Position numbers and translations under genes: made by a program. Below, one piece after another: positions 5,164 to 11,273 of a stretch of 11,273 bases of DNA. Below the pieces are notes generated by a model. The model did no database searches, was not told the origin of the DNA, and worked only from the letters and a program-made list of their open reading frames with translations. Each line of letters opens with the position of its first letter. Position 1 is the first letter of the stretch. Source of the stretch: UBA5336 sp039198685 (lineage in GTDB: Bacteria; Pseudomonadota; Alphaproteobacteria; Caulobacterales; Hyphomonadaceae); the NCBI GenBank assembly GCA_039198685.1, contig JBCCTK010000101.1:1-11273 (forward strand), written 5' to 3'.

Positions 5164-7395
5164 ATGAACCTCGAAACCTTTAAATGGGATGTCGACAGCG
5201 ACGGCATCGCACACGCCATATTTGATGTACCGGGTCGTTCGATGAACACCCTAACGGCAAAAGCCATCGCCGATATCATTGCGATCACCGGTGAAGTCGC
5301 CACCAATGACGACATCAAGGGCCTGGTCATATCCTCGGGCAAGCCATCGGGCTTTTGCGCTGGCGCGGACCTTGGCGAAATGAACCAAAGTGCGGGTGGT
5401 GGTAAATCCCCCTCGGAAATGAGCGAAGCGGAGCTGAAAGCGGCCCAATTCGAGCGCGGCTTCGCCCTCAACAAAACGCTGCGCGAGCTGGAAACGTGTG
5501 GCAAGCCGGTGGCCTGCGCGCTTGATGGTCTCGCCCTGGGCGGCGGGCTGGAAGTTGCACTCGCCTGCCACTACCGCGTGGCGGCCAATGACAATCCCAA
5601 GCTCCAGTTTGGCCTACCCGAAGCCAAGATCGGCCTTTTGCCGGGGGCCGGTGGTACCCAGCGGCTGCCGCGTCTCATCGGCGTACAGGAGGCCCTACCC
5701 CTGATCCTGGAAGGCAAGTCTTTTAAGGCTGACAAGGCACTCAAAATGGGCGTCGTCGGTGAGCTGGTACCAGCAGGCGAAACGGTCGCAGCGGCCAAGG
5801 CCTGGGTCAAAGCCAATCCGAAGGCCAAGGCACCGTGGGATGAGAAAGGCTTCAAGATGCCCGGCGGTCAGGTCCACCGTCACCCAGGCGCAGGCCAGGT
5901 TGCGACCATGGCGAACGCCATGCTCATGGCCAAGACCTATGGCAATTATCCGGCGCAGAAGAATATTCTATCGTGCGTCTATGAGGGCCAGCAGGTCCCC
6001 ATCGACGCGGCCCTGCGCATTGAAACCCGCTATTTCCTGAACACTCAACAGCGGCCGGAGGCCAAGGCCATGATCCGTTCGCTTTTCCTGTCCATGCAGG
6101 AACTTGGCAAAGGCGCGTCGCGTCCTGCTGATTTTAGCAAATACGAGCTCAATAAGGTCGCCGTTATCGGCGCAGGCCTGATGGGCGCAGGCATTGCCTA
6201 TGAGCAAGCCCGCGCCGGCATAGAAACCGTTTTGGTCGACGTGTCGATCGAGAATGCCGAGAAGGGCAAGGATTACTCCCGACGCCTGGTCGAAAAAGCT
6301 GTCAAACGTGGGAAGATGACTCAGGAGAAGGGCGATGCCCTGCTGGCGCGTATCCACCCCAGCGCCGACTATAACGACTTCAAAGGCGCAGACCTTGTCG
6401 TCGAGGCCGTGTTCGAAAACCCCGAACTCAAGGCCAAGATCACCAAGGACGCGGAAGCCCAACTCAGCGACACCTCCGTGATGGGCTCCAACACCTCCAC
6501 CTTGCCGATCACTGGCCTTGCGGAAGCATCCGTACGTCCTGAGAACTTTATCGGCATCCACTTCTTCTCCCCCGTTGAGCGGATGGGCCTTGTCGAGATT
6601 ATCTTGGGCGACAAGACCAGCCAGGAGACGTTGGCCAAATCCATTGATTATGTGCTGGCCATCCGGAAGACGCCGATTGTCGTAAACGACAGCCGCGGCT
6701 TCTATACGTCACGCTGCTTCGGCACGTATACTCAGGAAGGCATGGAGATGCTTAATGAGGGCATCAAACCGGCCATCATCGAGAATGTTGGACGCCAGTC
6801 CGGCATGCCGATGGGCCCGCTTGAAGTGTCTGACTCGGTCGGTCTAGACACCGCCCTGAAAGTTGGCCGCCAAATGGCTGCAGCCTCAGGCATCGACTAC
6901 AACAACGACACGCGCGGCCAGTTCATGGCCTGGTTGGTGGAAGATCAGGGTCGGGTTGGCCGAAAGGCTGGCAAAGGCTTCTACGACTATGGCGATGACG
7001 GCAAGCCAAAGCGTATCTGGCCTGACCTATCGTCTCAGATCGAAGTCACCGTCGATGAGTGCCCGCCGGACTTGAAACAACACCTGACCAACCGTTTCCT
7101 GGTGAGACAGGCGGTGGAAGTGGCCCGCTGCTTTGAGGAAGGCGTCATCACCGATGCGCGCGACGGCGATATAGGGTCCATCCTTGCCTGGGGATTTGCG
7201 CCTTACACTGGCGGATGTTGCTCCTATGTCGACCTGATCTGGGGTGTGGACAAATTCGTCGAGGAAGCAGACCGGCTTACTGAAAAATACGGTGAGCGTT
7301 TCAAGGTTCCCGACATGCTTCGCGACATGGCCGCAAAAGGAGAGGGATTCTACGATCGGTTCCCCCCTGCTCAGACTGACATGAAAGCAGCCTAG
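5164..7395 (+). CDS. FadB-like enoyl-CoA hydratase/3-hydroxyacyl-CoA dehydrogenase
   Basis: This bifunctional 743-residue enzyme hydrates trans-2-enoyl-CoA and then oxidises the L-3-hydroxyacyl-CoA with NAD+. The length suits the FadB/FadJ family. Residues 1-310 form the crotonase domain: oxyanion segment SGFCAGADLGEM (62-73), DGLALGGGLEVALA (121-134) with Glu130, and GLPEAKIGLLPGAGGTQRLP (150-169) with Glu153, so both hydratase glutamates are present. The Rossmann domain starts at KVAVIGAGLMGAGIA (331-345), with Asp359 positioned for the NAD ribose. The dehydrogenase active site is His466 in IHFFSPVERMGLVEII, paired with Glu478. The C-terminal 3HCDH domains (about 505-735) include RKAGKGFYDYG. 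I chose ATG 5164 because the longer open frame upstream runs inside the thiolase gene and is not conserved-looking. There is no strong ribosome binding site, so translation may be coupled to the thiolase. Confidence 0.94.
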   Translation: MNLETFKWDVDSDGIAHAIFDVPGRSMNTLTAKAIADIIAITGEVATNDDIKGLVISSGKPSGFCAGADLGEMNQSAGGGKSPSEMSEAELKAAQFERGFALNKTLRELETCGKPVACALDGLALGGGLEVALACHYRVAANDNPKLQFGLPEAKIGLLPGAGGTQRLPRLIGVQEALPLILEGKSFKADKALKMGVVGELVPAGETVAAAKAWVKANPKAKAPWDEKGFKMPGGQVHRHPGAGQVATMANAMLMAKTYGNYPAQKNILSCVYEGQQVPIDAALRIETRYFLNTQQRPEAKAMIRSLFLSMQELGKGASRPADFSKYELNKVAVIGAGLMGAGIAYEQARAGIETVLVDVSIENAEKGKDYSRRLVEKAVKRGKMTQEKGDALLARIHPSADYNDFKGADLVVEAVFENPELKAKITKDAEAQLSDTSVMGSNTSTLPITGLAEASVRPENFIGIHFFSPVERMGLVEIILGDKTSQETLAKSIDYVLAIRKTPIVVNDSRGFYTSRCFGTYTQEGMEMLNEGIKPAIIENVGRQSGMPMGPLEVSDSVGLDTALKVGRQMAAASGIDYNNDTRGQFMAWLVEDQGRVGRKAGKGFYDYGDDGKPKRIWPDLSSQIEVTVDECPPDLKQHLTNRFLVRQAVEVARCFEEGVITDARDGDIGSILAWGFAPYTGGCCSYVDLIWGVDKFVEEADRLTEKYGERFKVPDMLRDMAAKGEGFYDRFPPAQTDMKAA

Positions 7396-7409
7396 TGACC
7401 CGTATGGAC

Positions 7410-7446
7410 CTTAGCTCCGCAGCCCAAAAGGCGCGGCGGAGCTAAG
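7410..7446 (+). terminator. Hairpin terminator of the beta-oxidation operon
   Basis: CTTAGCTCCGC (7410-7420) pairs perfectly with GCGGAGCTAAG (7436-7446), an 11-bp stem with a 15-base loop, 14 bases after the FadB-like stop. The following bases (ACTTCTGG) are only weakly T-rich, so it may work as an imperfect intrinsic terminator or as a 3'-end stabiliser. Between it and the traT-like gene (7447-7629) I see no further gene and no clear promoter. Confidence 0.6.
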
Positions 7447-7629
7447 ACTTCTGGAATACTGAGATGAAACTCGAAGTATTGGAAATTTATGGGGTTCCAG
7501 CACCGATAAATACCTTGTAACCCAAAGGTCTGAAGTTGAATCGCGCGCAATTGATGTTGCAGGGTTCTATTTCGACACGTGCCAGAACAGCAAACTGGCG
7601 CGTGGAACATCCAAATTAGGGGATTACCA

Positions 7630-8445
7630 ATGAAGAAAGTTATGATTGCGGTTGCAGCAGCCGCTGTAGCCCTTGGAGGATGCACACAGGCATCACGTGG
7701 TCTTGGGCAATTGACCGCTAACAAGTACGCCGAAGCGCGCTCCGGTACCAACTGGCTTGTTGCGCCCCCACAGCTTGAGCCACCTGTCGATCGCACGGTC
7801 TATATTTCGTTCCGGAACCTATCCGATGCGGATTTGGATCTTCGTGCCCTCATGATCGAAGGCGCCCAGGATCAAGGCTGGACCGTCGTGAATGACCCAA
7901 ACGCAGCGACCTATCGCTTGCGTGGCGACCTGCGTTTTTTTGGAGAAGTTGAGCCGGAATCCGGCGGTGCAGGCGCAGCAGCAGGTCTTGGTGCAATTGC
8001 TGGAGCGGCAGCCACAGGAATCGCGGTTGGTGCAGCAACGCGTTCACTCACGGACAACAACACGGCAGGCTATGTCGCAGGCGGCGTTACCGGCGCGCTT
8101 GTCGCCCAGGGTCTATCAAATGCCTCGCGTCCACGTGAATGGGCCGCGATTGTCGACGTGGTGCTGGAAGAGAAAACAGCGCAACCTGTGACCTTCGAAA
8201 TGGTGACCGACTCGTCTTCGAACCGGGCAACAGTCGGTGGAACGGGCAACAGCCGGCAAGTGTTGGCAGGCGGTGAAACCTCGGGCAACTCATCGGTTGC
8301 AACGTCCTCACGCACCAGTAACTATTACCCTCACGGCATTCGCCTTTCAGCCTGGGCCAACCAGATGAATATGAGCGAGGAAGAAGCTTTTCCAGAGATC
8401 GAAATGCGTGTGAAACGCGTGATCGGACAGATGCTTCCAGTATAA
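7630..8445 (+). CDS. TraT-like outer-membrane lipoprotein
   Basis: This 271-residue lipoprotein has signal MKKVMIAVAAAAVALGGC with lipobox L15-G-G-C18 and Thr at +2, predicting the outer membrane. Residues 50-105 (DRTVYISFRNLSDADLDL, then GWTVVNDPNAATYRLRG) and the following Ala/Gly-rich hydrophobic stretch (about 117-165) match the TraT family. In F plasmids TraT mediates surface exclusion and serum resistance. Residues 166-271 contain AAIVDVVLEEKT, a Ser/Gly/Asn-rich stretch, and a C-terminal helix EIEMRVKRVIGQML as in TraT. ATG 7630 is chosen because AGGGGA (7618-7623) lies 6 bases before it and the signal peptide starts there; an earlier in-frame GTG at 7579 would add a non-signal extension. 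There are no conjugation genes around it, so this is likely a chromosomal homologue with an envelope role not specified by the sequence. Confidence 0.85.
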   Translation: MKKVMIAVAAAAVALGGCTQASRGLGQLTANKYAEARSGTNWLVAPPQLEPPVDRTVYISFRNLSDADLDLRALMIEGAQDQGWTVVNDPNAATYRLRGDLRFFGEVEPESGGAGAAAGLGAIAGAAATGIAVGAATRSLTDNNTAGYVAGGVTGALVAQGLSNASRPREWAAIVDVVLEEKTAQPVTFEMVTDSSSNRATVGGTGNSRQVLAGGETSGNSSVATSSRTSNYYPHGIRLSAWANQMNMSEEEAFPEIEMRVKRVIGQMLPV

Positions 8446-8486
8446 GTCCGTGCTCTGCGCAGACTGCCTTTGATCTCGCGTAAATG

Positions 8487-8522
8487 GGCCGCCCCGGATT
8501 CGATCTTGGGCGGCCTTGTTTT
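8487..8522 (+). terminator. Intrinsic terminator of the traT-like gene
   Basis: GGCCGCCC (8487-8494) pairs with GGGCGGCC (8508-8515) around a 13-base loop, followed directly by TTGTTTT (8516-8522). It lies about 40 bases past the stop, between the two convergent lipoprotein genes. Read on the minus strand the same stem lacks a T-run, so it mainly serves the + strand gene. Nothing else recognisable lies between it and 8640. Confidence 0.8.
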
Positions 8523-8639
8523 GCAGACAAGACTTATTGATTTGCCCTATATCGAATGGAGCATTGCGCACGGCTGGCGTAATCAATCCCGCAGTGCTTT
8601 TGGCTCATTCGATAGCCTGGATTCGGGCCCTATGCCGAC

Positions 8640-9278
8640 CTAAACCGGCTGGTCTTCAACAATCGGTGTTAGGAGGATCTCAACGCGGCGGTTGGCGGCG
8701 CGGCCAGATTCGGTCTCATTGGTTGCAATTGGGCGGGTTTCTCCAAACCCATAGGACTGAACCCGAACGCTCTGCATGCCCTGGCTCAACAAATAGGACT
8801 GAACCGACGCTGCGCGGCGTTCCGAGAGTTGCTGGTTATAATCTTCAGGCCCGTCGGCACTGGCATGCCCTATGATATCCACACTTGTCTTTGGATACTC
8901 AACCAGCGTGTTTGCGACGCTGTTCAGCGTTGGCTGGAAACCCGGCTGAACATCAGCGCTGTTCACTGGAAACGTGATATCCGATGGCATGTTCAATGCG
9001 ATGTTGTCGCCCTGGCGCTCAACTTCGATACCTGTGCCGGCTGTCGCTTCGCGCAGCTTGCGCTCCTGCTCATCCATATATCCGCCGACGGCGGCGCCAG
9101 CGAGCGCACCCACAACCGCCCCGATGGCTGCATTGCGCCCATCGTCACCGCCGGCAAGCGTCCCGAGGCCGGCACCAACAATGGCCCCGCCCGCAGTCGT
9201 TCCAAGTTGGCGATTGCTGACATTTTGGCAGGCGGCAAGGCAGGTCGAGGTAAGAGCGATAATGAGAAAGCGTTTCAT
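8640..9278 (-). CDS. OmpA-domain lipoprotein with glycine zipper
   Basis: This 212-residue outer-membrane lipoprotein is predicted to contact peptidoglycan. The signal MKRFLIIALTSTCLAAC has lipobox L14-A-A-C17 with Gln at +2. Residues 25-67 (GTTAGGAIVGAGLGTLAGG, then AAIGAVVGALAGAAVGGYM) are two glycine-zipper helices, as in YiaD/SlyB-like proteins. The OmpA-type domain spans about 92-207, with DITFPVNSADVQP (100-112), the binding loop GHASADGPEDYNQQLSERRA (137-156), and AANRRVEILL (194-203). Arg155 matches the conserved peptidoglycan-binding Arg, but the position of the canonical Asp (GHTD) is Ser140, with Asp142 two residues on. ATG 9278 is preceded by GGAG with 8-base spacing, and the signal peptide begins there; a longer frame to 9308 would add ten residues before it. 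It converges with the traT-like gene. Confidence 0.9.
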   Translation of the reverse strand: MKRFLIIALTSTCLAACQNVSNRQLGTTAGGAIVGAGLGTLAGGDDGRNAAIGAVVGALAGAAVGGYMDEQERKLREATAGTGIEVERQGDNIALNMPSDITFPVNSADVQPGFQPTLNSVANTLVEYPKTSVDIIGHASADGPEDYNQQLSERRAASVQSYLLSQGMQSVRVQSYGFGETRPIATNETESGRAANRRVEILLTPIVEDQPV

Positions 9279-9352
9279 GGCCGTGTCTCCAGTCTGGAAC
9301 CCTATCAACGCCGTTTAAATGAGATTCCGGCGCACGTAGCATGAAACTTTTG

Positions 9353-10342
9353 TCACTGCTGCGGTGTCACGATGACTTTGCCAATCACTTCGCGGCGCTC
9401 CAATAGGGCCATGGCTGCGCGCGTATCTTCTAATGGAAATTCGGCATGCACGCGCGGACGCGTCTGGCCAGACCGCGCCATGCCCCAAATCGCTTTCACA
9501 TTCTCACGGCCTTTTTCGGGAAAGCGCCGTCCATACTCGCCGGCGCGAACCCCAACGACAGAAAACCCCTTAATCAGAGGCATGTTTGTCGATACGCTGG
9601 CGATCCGCCCAGACGTAAATCCAATCACCAAGAGCCGACCACTAAAGGCGATACACCGAACGGACTCATCGAAGACATCCCCGCCAACAGGGTCGAAAAT
9701 CACATCGGCGCCACGACCTTCTGTGAGCGCTTTGACCGGCTCGCGAAAACCATCCTGCGTGAGAAGTACATGGTCCGCGCCATAGGCCCTGAGTGTTTCA
9801 GCTTTCTCGGGAGACCCGGTTGTCGCGATGACGCGGGCCCCGAGCACCTTACCCAGGTCAACGGCTGCCAACCCAACACCACCGCTTGCACCGTGAACCA
9901 GGAGCGTCTCTCCAGCTTGGAGCACGCCGCGGCGCACAAGGGAGACATAGGCCGTCAGATACGCTGCAGGGTAAGCTGCGGCCTCAGAAAAGCCCATTGT
10001 CTCTGGCTTAGCAACGAGCCCGTCGGAGGTGATGACAAGTTGTTCTGAGAAAGCGCCAAACCGAACGCCACCAGCTACCGCATCGCCCGGCCTGAACGCA
10101 GTCACGCCTCTACCGACTGATTCCACAAGGCCAGACATATCCATGCCCGGCGTAAAAGGCGGCTCCAGCTTGAGTTGGTACTTTCCTTGGCAGATCAGGA
10201 TATCAGGGAAATTGACACTTGCCGCTTTGACGTTGACGCGAACCTCGCCTGGACCGGGATTTCTGGTTTTGACAGTTTGCAGGCCGGTTCCGGTCAGGTC
10301 TTCCGTGATTTCATGGCAAACGAAGGCCCGATGGTTGCCCAA
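9353..10342 (-). CDS. Zinc-free quinone oxidoreductase / MDR-family dehydrogenase
   Basis: This is a 329-residue NAD(P)H-dependent oxidoreductase of the quinone oxidoreductase (QOR) branch of the MDR superfamily, normal length. The N-terminal GroES-like domain (1-125) carries AASVNFPDILICQGKY (40-55) and TPGMDMSGLVESVG (64-77). The Rossmann domain has the nucleotide motif VHGASGGVGLAAVDLGK (149-165). The Cys cluster and catalytic ligands of zinc alcohol dehydrogenases are absent, as in QOR. The start is TTG (10342-10340), preceded by AGGAGG with 7-base spacing; no ATG alternative keeps the conserved N-terminus. It begins 2 bases after the esterase stop, so the two form an operon. It could reduce quinones or enoyl-type ketones; the true substrate is not readable. 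Confidence 0.9.
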   Translation of the reverse strand: MGNHRAFVCHEITEDLTGTGLQTVKTRNPGPGEVRVNVKAASVNFPDILICQGKYQLKLEPPFTPGMDMSGLVESVGRGVTAFRPGDAVAGGVRFGAFSEQLVITSDGLVAKPETMGFSEAAAYPAAYLTAYVSLVRRGVLQAGETLLVHGASGGVGLAAVDLGKVLGARVIATTGSPEKAETLRAYGADHVLLTQDGFREPVKALTEGRGADVIFDPVGGDVFDESVRCIAFSGRLLVIGFTSGRIASVSTNMPLIKGFSVVGVRAGEYGRRFPEKGRENVKAIWGMARSGQTRPRVHAEFPLEDTRAAMALLERREVIGKVIVTPQQ

Positions 10343-10344
10343 GC

Positions 10345-11273
10345 TCAGGCCTCCTGGCTGCGCGCATCATAGGCGGTGCGAACCATTTCAGCGATTTCGC
10401 GACAAGCCGAGTCGGCGGCAGGAGATACCGCCGTAAACGCCGTGAAGCCATGGGCGAGACGATCGTAGCACCGGTAAAGCGTTTCCACCCCGGCCGCGTC
10501 CAGCCGCTGGGCATAGGTTGCGCCCTCATCTACCAGTGGATCGAACCCTGCGGTCACAACTATGGCCGGCGCAAGCCCTTCCAAATTCATCTCCTGGGCC
10601 GGTGACAAGCGCAGGTCTTTGGGATCCGTATCCTCAGGCAAATAATGGCCCATGAACCACTCCATCGTTTCAGACGAAAGCGGGTAAGACGCGGCATAGG
10701 TTTCGTGCGACTTCGTCTTCTCGCTGATATCGACCGCTGGATAAATCAGCAATTGGAGCACGGGATCCGGAATCCCGCTGCGTTTGCATTCCTGGGCAAT
10801 AATCGCTGAAAAATTACCCCCCATACTGTCCCCGCCAATCGCCGCTTCACCGGCGGGTGCACCAAAGGACTGAGCGTTCTTAAGGCTCCACTCATAGGCA
10901 AATTGACAATCGTCCAATCCCGCAGGCCATTTATGCTCCGGGGCGAGGCGGTAATCCACGGACACGACGGGACATTTTGCGATGGAAGCCAGCATCGAAC
11001 AAAAAGCGTGGCAGGTGTCCAAATCTCCAATGACGCCTCCGCCGAAGTGGAAATATACCAAAAGCGGTGCAGCAGGGTCCTGGGTCGTTGGTTTATAGGT
11101 TCGGATTGGAATGTCTCGCCCCGGCGCACTGAGTGTCTGGTTGTCCCAAACCACATCCACTTCTGGCGTGGCTAAAAACATGGACAGCCCCGCTGCCGAT
11201 GCCGCCCTACCCTCCTGCGCAGTCATCGACGACATAGGCGGCTGTTTCTTTGCGCCATGGGAGACAAATTGAA
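10345..11273 (-). CDS. Family IV (HSL-type) esterase, 5' end missing
   Basis: This alpha/beta-hydrolase hydrolyses carboxylic esters, probably in the cytosol since no signal peptide is visible in the part present. Numbered from the Met at 11235, the catalytic Ser137 lies in GGDSMGGN, Asp232 in GFDPLVDEGA, and His262 in LAHGFTAF. The oxyanion region reads YFHFGGGVIGDLDT (61-74), where the family usually has HGGGW or HGGGF: Phe64 replaces the first Gly. DYRLAPEHKWPAGLDD (94-109) is the usual second family signature. The frame is open upstream to the window edge (QFVSHGAKKQPP before the Met). Because PPMSSMTAQEGRAA matches the family's PPLSELTPEEARAA, the Met at 11235 is probably internal and the true start lies outside. 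It is followed by the quinone oxidoreductase. Physiological substrate unknown; a triglyceride or polymer ester role is possible. Confidence 0.88.
   Translation of the reverse strand, partial: QFVSHGAKKQPPMSSMTAQEGRAASAAGLSMFLATPEVDVVWDNQTLSAPGRDIPIRTYKPTTQDPAAPLLVYFHFGGGVIGDLDTCHAFCSMLASIAKCPVVSVDYRLAPEHKWPAGLDDCQFAYEWSLKNAQSFGAPAGEAAIGGDSMGGNFSAIIAQECKRSGIPDPVLQLLIYPAVDISEKTKSHETYAASYPLSSETMEWFMGHYLPEDTDPKDLRLSPAQEMNLEGLAPAIVVTAGFDPLVDEGATYAQRLDAAGVETLYRCYDRLAHGFTAFTAVSPAADSACREIAEMVRTAYDARSQEA
10350..10355 (-). promoter_or_regulatory. Shine-Dalgarno site deciding the TTG start
   Basis: On the minus strand AGGAGG stands 7 bases before TTG at 10342 and lies inside the last codons of the upstream esterase gene. 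Its perfect match and spacing support the rare start codon and suggest translational coupling of the pair. Confidence 0.75.

Noticed and set aside
8560..8640. A possible tRNA-like T-arm (GGATTCGGGCC) near 8620
   Set aside because: The flanks do not pair as a T stem, and no acceptor stem or anticodon arm can be formed.
8970..9344. Long + strand open frames opposite the OmpA-domain lipoprotein
   Set aside because: They are antisense shadows; the minus-strand frame has a lipobox, glycine zippers and an OmpA domain.
1..11273. CRISPR arrays, insertion sequences or terminal repeats flanking the 1241-2300 island
   Set aside because: I found no regularly spaced repeats, transposase text or paired terminal repeats; the island's boundaries cannot be set from this sequence alone.

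Overview
The window looks like chromosomal DNA of a GC-rich alphaproteobacterium, possibly a marine Hyphomonadales or Parvibaculales type. This placement is an inference from the gene families: a DmdC-type long acyl-CoA dehydrogenase, a fused hydratase/3-hydroxyacyl-CoA dehydrogenase, and glycine-zipper OmpA lipoproteins. No rRNA or tRNA is present to confirm it.

Layout. Positions 1-1240 hold the 3' part of a large acyl-CoA dehydrogenase on the + strand. Positions 1241-2300 are an irregular island that splits the fatty-acid genes. It holds a strong hairpin, a decayed GNAT acetyltransferase remnant, unassigned DNA, and a small A/T-richer gene that resembles the trypco2 (trypsin-co-occurring) domain of conflict-system proteins. 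A LiuR-like palindrome then precedes a compact + strand beta-oxidation operon (2305-7395): LCAD-type acyl-CoA dehydrogenase, PaaI-type thioesterase, thiolase and the FadB-like fusion enzyme. Together these cover all four steps of the beta-oxidation cycle plus a CoA-releasing side activity. The thiolase carries an apparent one-base insertion in a C5 run near its start. A hairpin at 7410-7446 closes the operon.

Downstream, a TraT-like outer-membrane lipoprotein (+) converges on an OmpA-domain lipoprotein (-), with a terminator hairpin between them. The right end carries a minus-strand pair: a family IV (HSL-type) esterase whose true start lies outside the window, followed after 2 bases by a zinc-free quinone oxidoreductase that starts with TTG behind a perfect Shine-Dalgarno sequence.

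Most of the window is ordinary lipid catabolism and envelope biology. The points most worth a second look are the trypco2-like gene without its usual protease partner in a gene graveyard, the frameshifted thiolase, the LiuR-like operator, and motif substitutions in the OmpA-domain protein and the esterase. I see no clear sign of a complete undescribed system.
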